Shown here: one piece after another, positions 26,682 through 35,215 of the stretch | Position numbering within the stretch: the first letter of the stretch is position 1 | Layout of the letters: every line of letters begins with the position of its first letter | Origin: Gaiellasilicea sp963705515 | Lineage (GTDB): Bacteria > Actinomycetota > Thermoleophilia > Gaiellales > Gaiellaceae | Length of the DNA stretch: 64,000 bases | NCBI GenBank assembly: GCA_963705515.1 | Contig: CAVPJV010000009.1 | Span: 372,001 to 436,000, forward strand | Direction: 5' to 3' | The notes under the pieces: model-generated | Database searches by the model: none | What the model saw: the letters and a program-made list of their open reading frames with translations, nothing else | Told to the model about the DNA's origin: nothing | Translations under genes and position numbers: made by a program

Positions 26682-27854
26682 TCAGTCAATGGCGGCGAGC
26701 GTGCGAAACTCCGCGTCCGTGACGAGCCGCCGCTTGCGCGCGCCGAGCTCCTTGACCGCCGCCAGCAGCTCGGCATGGCGATCGGCAGGGATGTCGAGCC
26801 CGAGCTCCTCGGCTTTCAGCCTGATCGAGTCGATCCCGCTCTTCTTGCCGAGCACGATCCGCCGCTCGGCGCCGACGAGCCCCGAGGCGTAGGGCTCGAT
26901 CGCGGGTGGATCGTGGAACTGGCTCGCAACCGCGCCGCTCTCGCGGGTGAAGAGGTTCTCGCCTGTGACCGGCGTCCACGGCGCGAGCTCGTAGCCCGAG
27001 CGCTCCTGCACGAGCGCGGCAAGCTCGCGGGCCTTGCCGAGGTCGAGCCGGGTCGGGATGCCGTAGAGCGCCTCGAGCGCCAGCGCCACCTCGACCAGGT
27101 TCGCGTTCCCGGCCCGCTCCCCCATCCCGTTCACCGTGCCCTGGACCCAGGTCGCGCCGGCCTGGACCGCAGCCACGGCCGCGGCCGTCGCGAGCCCGAA
27201 GTCGTCGTGGCCGTGCCAGTGAACGGGAACGTCGAGCCAGTCGACGGCCTGGCCGACGAGGTACGCCGCGCCTTCGGGCGTGGCGATCCCGATCGTGTCG
27301 ACGACGGCCACCTCCTGCGCACCCGCCTCGACCGCGGTCTCGTAGGCGCGGCGGAAGAACTCCAGCCCGGCGCGCGAGCCGTCGACGCCGAAGAACGCGA
27401 CCGTGATCCCCTCTCCGGCCGCGAACGAGACCGCCTTGCGGATCCGGCCGAGCATGTCCTCGTGCGAGACCCCGAGCGCGGCCAGCTTCGCATCCGAGAT
27501 CGGGCTCTCGATCACGGCCGCCCTGACGCCGAGCCCGACAAGCTGCTCGACATCCGCCTGCACCGCACGCGCGAAGCCCCAGATCTCGGCGCGCAGGCCG
27601 GCGTCGGCGATGCGCCGGATCGCCTCCTCGTCGTCGGCCGAGACGCGCGCGAAGCCCGCCTCGATCCGGTCGACGCCGGCCTCGTCCAGCGCCCGTGCGA
27701 TCGCGAGCTTGTCGTCCGGCGAGAGCACGACGCCCACGGTCTGTTCGCCGTCGCGCAGGGTCGTGTCGTAGAGGCCGACGGTGTCGTGCGACTGCGGCTC
27801 GAGCGCGAGGCGGTTGAGGTCGCCGGTCCAGACCTGCTCGCGGTCGATCGTCAC
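26682..27854 (-). CDS. Homocitrate/isopropylmalate-synthase-like HMGL-family aldolase
   Basis: 390 residues from GTG 27854. The DRE-TIM barrel is clear: VGLYDTTLRDGEQTVG (~27-42), HWHGHDDFGLATAAA (~192-206) with the metal His, and NGMGERAGNANL (~222-233). There is no C-terminal LeuA regulatory domain, so the enzyme is homocitrate-synthase (NifV)-like in size. It would condense acetyl-CoA or a similar acyl-CoA with a 2-oxo acid. In this catabolic setting the acceptor could be a pathway keto acid; the LeuA/citramalate role cannot be excluded. It overlaps the upstream M24 gene by 4 bp. Confidence 0.85.
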   Translation of the reverse strand: MTIDREQVWTGDLNRLALEPQSHDTVGLYDTTLRDGEQTVGVVLSPDDKLAIARALDEAGVDRIEAGFARVSADDEEAIRRIADAGLRAEIWGFARAVQADVEQLVGLGVRAAVIESPISDAKLAALGVSHEDMLGRIRKAVSFAAGEGITVAFFGVDGSRAGLEFFRRAYETAVEAGAQEVAVVDTIGIATPEGAAYLVGQAVDWLDVPVHWHGHDDFGLATAAAVAAVQAGATWVQGTVNGMGERAGNANLVEVALALEALYGIPTRLDLGKARELAALVQERSGYELAPWTPVTGENLFTRESGAVASQFHDPPAIEPYASGLVGAERRIVLGKKSGIDSIRLKAEELGLDIPADRHAELLAAVKELGARKRRLVTDAEFRTLAAID

Positions 27855-29011
27855 GCGCGCACGATCCCGTCGGGGAAGCTGCAGAGCTTCTCGGGGTCGC
27901 CGTCGCTGACGAGGAAGTTGTCCTCGACACGGAGGCCGCCGCCCTCCGGCCAGTACACCCCGGGCTCGATCGCCAGCACCATGCCGGCCTCGATCGTGCC
28001 ACCGCCGGCCTGGTGCGCATAGGGCGGCTCGTGCGCGCGGGCGCCGACTCCGTGGCAGATCGGGTGGCTCGGCTGCCCCGGATAACCGATGTCGGCCAGG
28101 CCCTCGCGGACGGTCCGGTCGAGCTCGGCGAGGCTCGCCCCCGGCCGGGCGAAGTCGATCGCGGCGGCGTAGACGCCCATCAGCCCCTGCTCGAGCTCGG
28201 CGTAGCGGGGATCGAGCTCGCCCGGAACGAGGTTCTTCGTGTGGTCGCACCAGTAGCCGTCGGCGCAGACCCAGATCTCGAAGAGCGTCGGCTCGCGCTC
28301 CTGGATCTCACGGCTGCCCGTGGCGGTGAAGGTGCGAATGCCCGGGCCGGACCAGACGAGCGAGAAGCCGTGAGCGAGCTCGACCTTGCCGCCTTCGAAG
28401 CCGGTGCCGTGGTCGTGCACCCAGCCGTTCCAGAGCGCGCCGACCTCGCTCTCGCGCATCCCCGGCCGGATCAGCGCTTGGACGTGCTCCATCGCGCCGG
28501 CCGCGATCTCGTTCGCGAGCCGCATCCGCGCGACCTCCTGCTCGGTCTTGATCGCGCGCGCGCTCGCCAGCAGCGGCGTCGCGTCGGCGGCCTCGGGGAA
28601 CGCGTCGAACCAGGCCTTCGGGAACGTCGTCGGCTCTCCGACCATCCGGTCGGCAGCCTGCGTACCGAGGCTGAGCTCGATCCCGATGCGCTCGTACTCG
28701 GACGAGAGCTGCCGGGCGAGGTCGAGCGCGCGGAGCCCCGGCGGGCGCGGGTCGCTTTCGTCGTAGCCGCGGAAGATCCGGACCTCGGTCGTCCACGCCG
28801 TGCGCTCGGCGTCCGCCTCCGAGGCCTCGAGGCAGATCAGCACAGGATCGCCCTCACGTGGGAACACAACCGCGTCGTAGCCCTTCATCCCCCAGAAGTT
28901 CGTCAGGTAGAGGACGTTGTCGGGCGCGCGGACGACGAGGACGTCGAGCTCCTGCTCGGCCATCAGCTCGCGCACGCGGCCGAGCTTGGCGTCGTCGCGC
29001 GGCCAGCTCAT
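27851..29011 (-). CDS. M24-family Xaa-Pro peptidase-like metallohydrolase
   Basis: 386 residues from ATG 29011. N-terminal creatinase domain (LDVLVVRAPDNVLYLTNFWGMKGYDAVVFP) and pita-bread catalytic domain. Metal site largely kept: FEIWVCADGYWCDHTKNL (Glu/Asp and Asp), His in CHGVGARAHEPPYAH, Glu in LAIEPGVYWPEGGG and Glu in LRVEDNFLV. Probably a di-metal hydrolase of an amide or imide bond rather than a housekeeping prolidase, given its coupling to the HMGL gene. Its promoter region holds two strong palindromes. Confidence 0.85.
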   Translation of the reverse strand: MSWPRDDAKLGRVRELMAEQELDVLVVRAPDNVLYLTNFWGMKGYDAVVFPREGDPVLICLEASEADAERTAWTTEVRIFRGYDESDPRPPGLRALDLARQLSSEYERIGIELSLGTQAADRMVGEPTTFPKAWFDAFPEAADATPLLASARAIKTEQEVARMRLANEIAAGAMEHVQALIRPGMRESEVGALWNGWVHDHGTGFEGGKVELAHGFSLVWSGPGIRTFTATGSREIQEREPTLFEIWVCADGYWCDHTKNLVPGELDPRYAELEQGLMGVYAAAIDFARPGASLAELDRTVREGLADIGYPGQPSHPICHGVGARAHEPPYAHQAGGGTIEAGMVLAIEPGVYWPEGGGLRVEDNFLVSDGDPEKLCSFPDGIVRA

Positions 29012-29028
29012 GCCGCACCGACGGGACT

Positions 29029-29047
29029 TTGTGTTTCTGAAACACAA
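29029..29047. promoter_or_regulatory. Operator 1, TTGTGTTTC-T-GAAACACAA
   Basis: A perfect 9-bp inverted repeat with one central base, 18 bp before the M24 start codon, so it would overlap the ribosome-site/-10 region. It matches the core of operator 2 except for the centre base. Confidence 0.75.
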
Positions 29048-29092
29048 GCCGTCTTTTTCGCGGCTCGAACCCGCATGGTTACGCGGGACGAT

Positions 29093-29123
29093 GTGAGCTT
29101 GTGTTTCAGAAACACAAGCTCAC
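29093..29123. promoter_or_regulatory. Operator 2, 31-bp perfect palindrome
   Basis: Fifteen-base arms GTGAGCTTGTGTTTC and GAAACACAAGCTCAC around a single A. The core is the same as operator 1, centred 70 bp away (about 6.7 helical turns), which suits repression by looping or cooperative dimers. It overlaps the stop codon of the glyoxalase-fold gene. Confidence 0.75.
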
Positions 29124-29482
29124 TCGGCCTTCGCACCGATGTGGATGAGGTGGCCGTTCGGGTCGACGAACGAGCACATCCGCTCGCCCCACGGCTGGTC
29201 CGTCGGCGGGAGCACCTCCCTCGCACCGGCTGCCCGGAGATCCGCCGCGGCGGCGTCGACGTCGTCGGCGTAGATCCACAGCGCCGAGTCGCGCGTCTCG
29301 CCGTCGGCTCGCCGGCCGAGGCCGATGCCGTACGGCTCCAGGGCGAGAAAGACGAACTCGACGCCGTGCTCGTCCTCGTTCCGGTACGCCTCCTCGAATC
29401 CCAGCGTCGAGCAGTAGAACGCGCTCGCCGCGGCGACGTCGTCGACCAGGAGGATCGGGAACGCTTCCCGGAACGCGGTCAC
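29120..29482 (-). CDS. Glyoxalase/bleomycin-resistance fold protein
   Basis: 120 residues from GTG 29482. Paired beta-alpha-beta-beta-beta units are visible: FPILLVDDVAAASAFYCSTLGF (~8-29) and ALWIYADDVDAAAADLRAAGAREV (~66-89), ending MCSFVDPNGHLIHIG with a typical Glu/His metal-site C-terminus. Could be an isomerase, lyase or extradiol-type dioxygenase of the vicinal-oxygen-chelate superfamily. It is the last gene of the operon from 38966, with a 4-bp overlap to the MBL gene. Confidence 0.82.
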   Translation of the reverse strand: MTAFREAFPILLVDDVAAASAFYCSTLGFEEAYRNEDEHGVEFVFLALEPYGIGLGRRADGETRDSALWIYADDVDAAAADLRAAGAREVLPPTDQPWGERMCSFVDPNGHLIHIGAKAE

Positions 29483-30276
29483 GCGGGCTCCCAGACGACT
29501 TGTCCGTCCCGAGTCACGACGCGGCCGATCCCGCCGCGCGGATAGTGGCCGCACACCGCGAGCACGTCTTGGTCGACGAGCTCCTCGAGCAGAGCCCGCC
29601 GCGACTGACCGCACGCTCCCGAGTCCGCATCCGACACGTAGACGAGCTCCGGTTCGTCGAGCATCTTCGGATGCACGGCGGTGTCGGCGAGCAGGAGCGC
29701 GCGCCGGCCCTCCGACTCGATCCTCAGCCCCATGTGGCCCGGGAAGTGGCCGGGGATCTCGAACGCTGTCACGCCGGGTGCGAGCTCCGTCTCGCCCGAG
29801 ACCTGCTCGAACTCGACCGGCACGATCGTGCGGGCGACGTGCGGCCTGTCGGCTGCGCTCGCAAACGCGACGCCGTCGCGGTGCGCGATGTAGCGCGCAT
29901 TCGGGAAGACGAGCTCGCCGTTCAGGTCCGTGTTCCACCCGACATGGTCGACATGGAGGTGCGTCAGAAAGACCACGTCGATGTCCGCCGGTGCGAGGCC
30001 TACTCCGGCCAGGGCCGGCAGCAGACCCTCCTCCCACTCCGGCTCCCAGCCCCACAGCTCCGCCGGGCCGACGCCGGTATCGACGAGAACGGTCGTGCCG
30101 CCGGACCGGATCAGATACGACGTGCAGAAGATGCGCCACTGCGAGCCGTCGAAGAGCTCGGGATAACGCTCGCGCTCGCCCTCCCAGTCCGACGTGTCGG
30201 GAAACAGCTCCTCCAGCTCCCCTAGCTTGCCCACCGCATCCGTGAGCGGCACGAGCTCGACCGAGCCGACTAGCAC
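29479..30276 (-). CDS. MBL-fold metallohydrolase
   Basis: 265 residues. The metal motif THLHVDHVGW (~105-114) supplies HxHxDH; GHFPGHMGL (~176) and a His in CGHYPRGGIG (~245) complete a di-zinc site, and LLADTAVH the bridging Asp. Resembles quorum-quenching lactonase/AHL-type and other small-molecule ester hydrolases. In this operon it may open a lactone or thioester intermediate. Confidence 0.85.
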   Translation of the reverse strand: MLVGSVELVPLTDAVGKLGELEELFPDTSDWEGERERYPELFDGSQWRIFCTSYLIRSGGTTVLVDTGVGPAELWGWEPEWEEGLLPALAGVGLAPADIDVVFLTHLHVDHVGWNTDLNGELVFPNARYIAHRDGVAFASAADRPHVARTIVPVEFEQVSGETELAPGVTAFEIPGHFPGHMGLRIESEGRRALLLADTAVHPKMLDEPELVYVSDADSGACGQSRRALLEELVDQDVLAVCGHYPRGGIGRVVTRDGQVVWEPA

Positions 30277-30283
30277 CGGCGGC

Positions 30284-31168
30284 TCACGCGTCGCCCCACG
30301 GCCGGATCCGGGGCGGCGCCGGCTCCCCGTGCGCTTCCTGCCAGGACACGACAGGGCTGCGGAGCACGCCGATCCGCTCGATCTCGGCCTCGATCACGTC
30401 ACCGGGCTTGAGATAGAGCAGCGCCCGCTCCTCGGGCGACTTGAATCCGGCCACGCCCGACACCGTCCCCGTCGAGAGCACGTCGCCCGCCGAGTACCCG
30501 AGCGCCGAGAAGTTGGACAGGATCTCGGGGATCGTCACGCTCATGCGGCCCGAGTGCGACTCCTGCCGCACCTCGCCGTTGACGCGCAGCTCCATCGCGA
30601 GGTCGTGCGGGTCGCCGAGCTCGTCCGGCGTCACGATCCACGGCCCAAGCGGGCAGAAGGTGTCGATTGCCTTGCAGAAGCTGAACACGCCCGAGCGCAT
30701 CTCGCCGCGCTGGATGTCCCGCGCGGTGATGTCGTTGAAGATCACGTAGCCGCCGATGTACTCGGCCGCCTCCTCCGGCGAGAACCACTTCCCCGCCTTC
30801 TTCAGCACCACCGCCAGCTCGAGCTCGTAGTCGAGCTCCTCGGTCAGGTGCTCGGGATAGACGACCGGCTCGTCTGGCCCGACGATCGCGTCCACGTTCT
30901 GGAAGAAGTTGATCCAGGGCGCGATCTGGTGCGACCACTCGACGTTCTTCGACTCCTCCTCGTGCTCGCGGAAGTTGCCGGCCGTGTGGAAGAACTTCTT
31001 CGGCACGATCGGAGCGCGCAGCCGCGCGTCTGCCAGCGCGACGCGGTCGCCGGTCTCGTCGGCACCTCCCCGCTCGAACCACTCGCGCATTGTCGGCACG
31101 TCGAGGCGGACGATCTCCTCGCCGTCGACGTAGCCGACCTTGCCGTCGTCGTACGTGACGAGCCTCAT
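30284..31168 (-). CDS. Fumarylacetoacetate hydrolase family protein
   Basis: 294 residues. The FAH metal motif is present: EELDYELELAVVL (~110-122, E-x-E), YVIFNDITARDIQ (~144-156, Asp), and the GTVSGVAGFKSPEERALLYLKPGD C-terminal segment. Members hydrolyse C-C bonds in 2,4-dioxo acids or act as hydratases/decarboxylases in aromatic and heterocycle breakdown, which supports a degradative role for this cluster. A 4-bp overlap with the peroxiredoxin gene. Confidence 0.9.
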   Translation of the reverse strand: MRLVTYDDGKVGYVDGEEIVRLDVPTMREWFERGGADETGDRVALADARLRAPIVPKKFFHTAGNFREHEEESKNVEWSHQIAPWINFFQNVDAIVGPDEPVVYPEHLTEELDYELELAVVLKKAGKWFSPEEAAEYIGGYVIFNDITARDIQRGEMRSGVFSFCKAIDTFCPLGPWIVTPDELGDPHDLAMELRVNGEVRQESHSGRMSVTIPEILSNFSALGYSAGDVLSTGTVSGVAGFKSPEERALLYLKPGDVIEAEIERIGVLRSPVVSWQEAHGEPAPPRIRPWGDA

Positions 31169-31710
31169 CGGCGGCGAAGCCAGGCGAGGACGTCGGCGGC
31201 GTTTTCGTCCGGCGGGAAGACGGGGTAGAAGACCTTGGCGATGCGGCCGTCCTCAGCCACGAGTGCCAGCCGCTTGTAGAGCACGAGACCCTCGATCTCG
31301 AATGTCGGCAGCCCGAGGGCGGCGCCGAGCTTCAGGCCGGGATCGGCGATGACGGGGAACGGCATCCCGTTGCGCTCCGCGAACTCGACCTGGTCCTCGA
31401 GGGGCTGCGTCGACAGCCCGGCGACGCGCTTCCCGAGCGCGCGCAGCTCGCCGTGCGCGTCACGGAAGCCGCACGACTGCGGCGTGCAGCCCCGCGCGCC
31501 GGGGGTCTCGTCCCAACCCGGCAGCGATGGAACGCCGGGCAGACCCGTCCGCGGATAGATGTAGAGCACGTCGAGGTCGCGGACGTTGACCGGCCCCTGC
31601 GACGAGTCGAGCTCGAGGTCCGGCAGCTCGAGGCCGGTCAAGTGGTCGGCGGCGCCGTCGTCCACCGGCACCGGGAGGTCAAGGGGCAGCGTGTACGGAT
31701 CGTGGCTCAT
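31165..31710 (-). CDS. AhpC/TSA-type peroxiredoxin
   Basis: 181 residues from ATG 31710. Thioredoxin-fold with LDVLYIYPRTG then DETPGARGCTPQSCGFRDAHGELRALG; the Cys pair separated by four residues matches PrxQ-like peroxidatic/resolving Cys. A ~15-residue insertion precedes the Cys compared with Bcp. It may detoxify peroxide made by the flavin or molybdenum enzymes in the same operon. Confidence 0.82.
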   Translation of the reverse strand: MSHDPYTLPLDLPVPVDDGAADHLTGLELPDLELDSSQGPVNVRDLDVLYIYPRTGLPGVPSLPGWDETPGARGCTPQSCGFRDAHGELRALGKRVAGLSTQPLEDQVEFAERNGMPFPVIADPGLKLGAALGLPTFEIEGLVLYKRLALVAEDGRIAKVFYPVFPPDENAADVLAWLRRR

Positions 31711-32894
31711 GCTGCGCCACACACTTCCTGCGCGGCCCGCGCGTAGACCTCGGCGATCTTCACCAGTCCGTCGATCTCGAGATTCTCGCCGTACTCGGGG
31801 TCGGGGAGCCCGGAGGACGTGCCGTAGTTGACGGTCGCGATCCCGTAGCGCGAGAGCACCGAAGCGTCGGAGAACCAGCGCGTGACGTCGCGCTCCGGTG
31901 CTGCGCCGAAGACGTCCTCGTGAGCGCTCTCGAGCGCGCCCACGAGCGGATGCGAGTCGTCGATCTCGGCGCCCGGAGCGGTCACGTACACCTCCGCCTC
32001 GACGCCGTCGAGCGTGCGGGAGAAGTCGAGTGCCTTCCGCCGCGCCGCGGCCATCTCGACGTCCGGCGGCACACGCAGGTCGAGGAAGAGGTCGGTCCGG
32101 TGCGGCGTCCTCGAGACGCGCCAGCCGAAGCCGCCCTGGATCGCGCCGACGTTGCCGACGCCGCGGACGTCGCCGTAGCTCATCTCCTCCTCCCACTCGG
32201 GCAGCCACGCGAGCACACGCTCGAGCACGCCGCGCATGCGCACGATCGAGTTCTCCTCGAGCCTCCCGGAGGAGAAAGCGGTGTGAATGAACGGGCCTGA
32301 CGTGGAGAGCCGGAGCCAGAGGGTGCCGAAGTGTGCGAGCACGAGCTTCTGCTCGGTCGGCTCGCCGAGGATGCACATGTCCGCCGCGCCGCCGTGGCCG
32401 ACCAGGTGGCGCGAGCCGGCCGCGTAGCCGCGGTACTCGGCTCCCTGCGCGTCGCCCTGCTGGGTCTTCTCGATCTCCCCGGCGACGGCGGCGACCATGA
32501 CGTCGCCCTTCAGCGCCGTGTCGCCGAGCGCCCGCACCGCCGCCAGATAGGCGACGAGCGCTCCCTTCATGTTCGAGATCCCGAGCCCGTAGATCCGCCC
32601 CTCGCGCTCGAACCCCTCCGGCTGGAAGCCGGGGATCCCGGCCAGCCAGGGCTCGCGCCCGGAGTACGAGGTGTCCATGTGGCCGTTGAACATCAGCGTC
32701 GGGCCGCCCCCGGTCCCGGCGCGGGTCGCGAGCACGTTGGCGCGCCCCTCCTCGACCTGCTGCCACTGGACGGCGAGCCCGAGCTCCTCGCACTGGCCGG
32801 CGTACCACGCCGCCATCGCCTCCTCGGAGCCCGTGAAGCTCGGGATCGAGACGGCCGCCAGCGCGTCGGCGACGAGGCGCTCGCGGTCGATCAC
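31707..32894 (-). CDS. M20-family deacylase/peptidase-like protein with altered metal site
   Basis: 395 residues. ArgE/DapE-like layout: FNGHMDTS (~69) holds the first His-x-Asp, then GLGISNMKGALVAYL (~105), where the bridging Asp of the usual DMKG reads Asn; AGEIEKT stands where a Glu-Glu pair is usual; and the C-terminal metal His is not evident near NYGTSSGLPDPEYGEN. The dimerisation domain is present (LRLSTSGPFIHTAFSSG). It may hydrolyse an N-acyl or N-carbamoyl intermediate with a modified site, or have lost catalysis. Confidence 0.8.
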   Translation of the reverse strand: MIDRERLVADALAAVSIPSFTGSEEAMAAWYAGQCEELGLAVQWQQVEEGRANVLATRAGTGGGPTLMFNGHMDTSYSGREPWLAGIPGFQPEGFEREGRIYGLGISNMKGALVAYLAAVRALGDTALKGDVMVAAVAGEIEKTQQGDAQGAEYRGYAAGSRHLVGHGGAADMCILGEPTEQKLVLAHFGTLWLRLSTSGPFIHTAFSSGRLEENSIVRMRGVLERVLAWLPEWEEEMSYGDVRGVGNVGAIQGGFGWRVSRTPHRTDLFLDLRVPPDVEMAAARRKALDFSRTLDGVEAEVYVTAPGAEIDDSHPLVGALESAHEDVFGAAPERDVTRWFSDASVLSRYGIATVNYGTSSGLPDPEYGENLEIDGLVKIAEVYARAAQEVCGAA

Positions 32895-33700
32895 GGCTTC
32901 CGCCCCGAGCCGAGCTTCGCCGACACCCGCACGGTTCCACCCTCGGTTTCGAGCCGGCGAACGAACGCCTCGCGAATCCGACCCTGGGTCCCAGGCTCCT
33001 GCGCGACGACGGTCGCGCGGAGTCGCACCGCGCCCCCGACGATGCCCTCCCAGAGTGCATCCGCGGAGGGCGGCTCGTGCTCGTGCTCGACCACGACGAT
33101 GTCGACGTCGTCGAACCCGCTGCCCTCCAGTAGCGCCGACAGCTCCGCGTCGTCGGCGAAATGGAAGATCGGCAGCCCTGCACGTGTCTGGGCGGCGTGC
33201 TCAGCGCCCGCCTCCTCGATCGCCTCGAAGACGATGCCGTGCAGCCGCGACCGCGCGGGCACGTTCCAGACCGACAGCGCCGCCCGGCGGCCCGGCCGGA
33301 GCACACGGGCGAGCTCGGTTGCGGCACGTTCGGGACGCCCCATGTGCAGGAGCCCGAACCCGCAGACGGCGGCGTCGAACGATGCGTCCGGGAACGGCAG
33401 AGACTCCGCGTCGCCGCGCACGAACGTGCTCTCCGGGTGCCGCTCGGCGGCGAGCTGGACCATCGCGTCGGCGACGTCGACTCCGACGACCCGGGCGCCG
33501 CGGCGCGCAGCGGCGCCGGCGACGACGCCCGGGCCGGTGGCGACGTCGAGCACCTCCGTTCCTGCCTGGACGCCAGCCGCGTCGAGCAGCGGCTCGGCGA
33601 ACGTCGCGGTCACGCGCGCCATGTAGTCCATGTAAGCGGTCGCGGCTTCCTCCCAGCCAGCGGCCTCGAACTCGTTGAACGCGTCCGGGTCGTAGCTCAC
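32891..33700 (-). CDS. Class I SAM-dependent methyltransferase
   Basis: 269 residues from GTG 33700. Motif I VLDVATGPGVVAGAAARRGARVVGVDVADAM-type sequence (~49-79), FVRGDAESLPFPDASFDAAVCGFGLLHM (~92-120) and LARVLRPGRRAALSVW (~128). Ubiquinone/UbiE-like methyltransferase family. Substrate unknown; the operon suggests a small catabolic intermediate. Coupled to both neighbours by 4-bp overlaps. Confidence 0.85.
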   Translation of the reverse strand: MSYDPDAFNEFEAAGWEEAATAYMDYMARVTATFAEPLLDAAGVQAGTEVLDVATGPGVVAGAAARRGARVVGVDVADAMVQLAAERHPESTFVRGDAESLPFPDASFDAAVCGFGLLHMGRPERAATELARVLRPGRRAALSVWNVPARSRLHGIVFEAIEEAGAEHAAQTRAGLPIFHFADDAELSALLEGSGFDDVDIVVVEHEHEPPSADALWEGIVGGAVRLRATVVAQEPGTQGRIREAFVRRLETEGGTVRVSAKLGSGRKP

Positions 33701-34728
33701 GAGCGAAAGTGCGGCAGGACCTGCTCGCCGAAGAGCCGGATCTGGTCGTGTCGCTTGTCGCCCCACAACTCCAGCATGACGTGTGTGCAGCCGGCGTCGC
33801 GGTACTCCTCGATCGCCCGGATGCAGTCCTCGGGCGTGCCTGCGATCGGCTTGCACTTGTCGAGAATCGCGTCGGTCACCTCGGCCTTCGCGGCCAGGCG
33901 CCCGCCCCGCTCCATCGCCTCGGCGACGGGACGGATCTCCTCCTGCGTCAGCTCGGCGAGGTCGAGCAGCGTGTCGGCGGAGCCCTGGATGTTCTGCACC
34001 TTGTTCGCGAGGTACATGCCGGCGATCTCGCGGGCGCCGTCGCGGCCCTTGTCGCGGTCCTCGTCGATCGACGCGACGACGGTGCAGCCGATGTCGATGT
34101 CCGAGCCGGTGTTCCCGACGGTGTAGCGCACGAACGCCGGTGTCGTGATCGACGGCGTCAGGCAGCCCTCTGCGATCTCGCCGGCGAGCGCCTGCATCTT
34201 CGGCGCGGTCGCGGCGACATAGACCGGCGGCACCTCACGCGGCGTCTGCGCCTCGCCGGAGAGCGCGGGCACGTCGGCCGACCACGTGTCGCCCTCGTAC
34301 GAGAACGCCTCACCGCCGAGCACGCCGCGGACGATCTCGACCGCGTCGCGCATCGGCCCGAGCGTCTTCTTCGTCTGCATCCTGGCGTTGTTGAGGAAGA
34401 TCTTCGACGTCCCGAAGCCGAGGATGAACCGCCCCGGGCCGGCGGCCTCCTGCACCACGCGCGCGTCCATCGCCACCTGCACCGGGTGGCGCGTGAACGG
34501 CGAGATGATCCCCCAGCCGATCGTCAGCCGCTCCGTCTCGCGCGCCATCAGGGCCGAGACGACGGTCGAGCCGCGCGCCTCCATCTGGTGCTTGCGCCAC
34601 CACGGATACGCCTCCGCGAGCCAGACCGTGTCCATCCCGGCCTGGTCCATCACTCGCGCCGACTCGAGCATCTCGTCGAGCGGCTCCATCGTGAGCTGCA
34701 TCACGCCGATGCGAAACGGGACCGCCAC
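33697..34728 (-). CDS. LLM class oxidoreductase, probably F420-dependent
   Basis: 343 residues. Luciferase-like barrel: ARVMDQAGMDTVWLAEAYPWW (~25-45), IGWGIISPFTRHPVQVAMDARVVQEAA-type sequence (~70-96), FILGFGTSK (~100), PPVYVAATAPKMQALAGEIAEGCL (~167-190). The layout fits methylene-H4MPT-reductase-like, F420-using members more than FMN monooxygenases, but no F420 gene lies in the window. It may hydroxylate or dehydrogenate a pathway intermediate. Confidence 0.85.
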   Translation of the reverse strand: MAVPFRIGVMQLTMEPLDEMLESARVMDQAGMDTVWLAEAYPWWRKHQMEARGSTVVSALMARETERLTIGWGIISPFTRHPVQVAMDARVVQEAAGPGRFILGFGTSKIFLNNARMQTKKTLGPMRDAVEIVRGVLGGEAFSYEGDTWSADVPALSGEAQTPREVPPVYVAATAPKMQALAGEIAEGCLTPSITTPAFVRYTVGNTGSDIDIGCTVVASIDEDRDKGRDGAREIAGMYLANKVQNIQGSADTLLDLAELTQEEIRPVAEAMERGGRLAAKAEVTDAILDKCKPIAGTPEDCIRAIEEYRDAGCTHVMLELWGDKRHDQIRLFGEQVLPHFRS

Positions 34729-34734
34729 GGCGTC

Positions 34735-35205
34735 CTACTCCTCGGTCGAGCTCGTCGGCGCCGCAGCCGCCTCGCTCACCTGCTTCTCGAGCGCCCCCAG
34801 CACGTTCCCGACCTGCTGGTTGATGATCGGCTGCAGCACCCGCTGCCCCATCGCGCCGACAGGCCCCGCGATCTTCACGTCCGCCTCCCAGCGCATCGTC
34901 GTGCCGGTGCCGTTCTCGGCGAGATTGAACTGCGTCTCCATGTTCATGATCGCGCCGACGCCGTTGCCCTTCGCGTTCAGCTGCGCGTACTCGGGCTTGC
35001 GCTCCTCGACCTTCTCGAAGTCGATCGTCATCCGCAGGCCGCCGAGGCCGAGCGGGATCTTCACCTTCGCCTGCCAGTGCCGGTCGTCCTTGATCTCGAA
35101 GCCCTCGACGCCGGGCATCAGCTTCGCCATCTGGGCCGGGTCGTTCAGCACCTGCCAGACGACCTCGCGCGGGGCGCTCAGCTCCTTCGTCCCAGACACA
35201 TTCAC
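34735..35205 (-). CDS. SRPBCC/CoxG-like protein
   Basis: 156 residues. START/Bet v1-like fold of the carbon-monoxide dehydrogenase subunit G family: NVSGTKELSAPREVVWQVLNDPAQMAKLMPGVEGFE (two segments), ending in a long helix (AMGQRVLQPIINQQVGNVLGALEKQV). CoxG proteins are linked to membrane recruitment or assembly of molybdenum hydroxylases, which agrees with its place directly after the large subunit. The Ala/Ser-rich tail may be flexible. Confidence 0.88.
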   Translation of the reverse strand: MNVSGTKELSAPREVVWQVLNDPAQMAKLMPGVEGFEIKDDRHWQAKVKIPLGLGGLRMTIDFEKVEERKPEYAQLNAKGNGVGAIMNMETQFNLAENGTGTTMRWEADVKIAGPVGAMGQRVLQPIINQQVGNVLGALEKQVSEAAAAPTSSTEE

Positions 35206-35215
35206 AGCGTGACCT

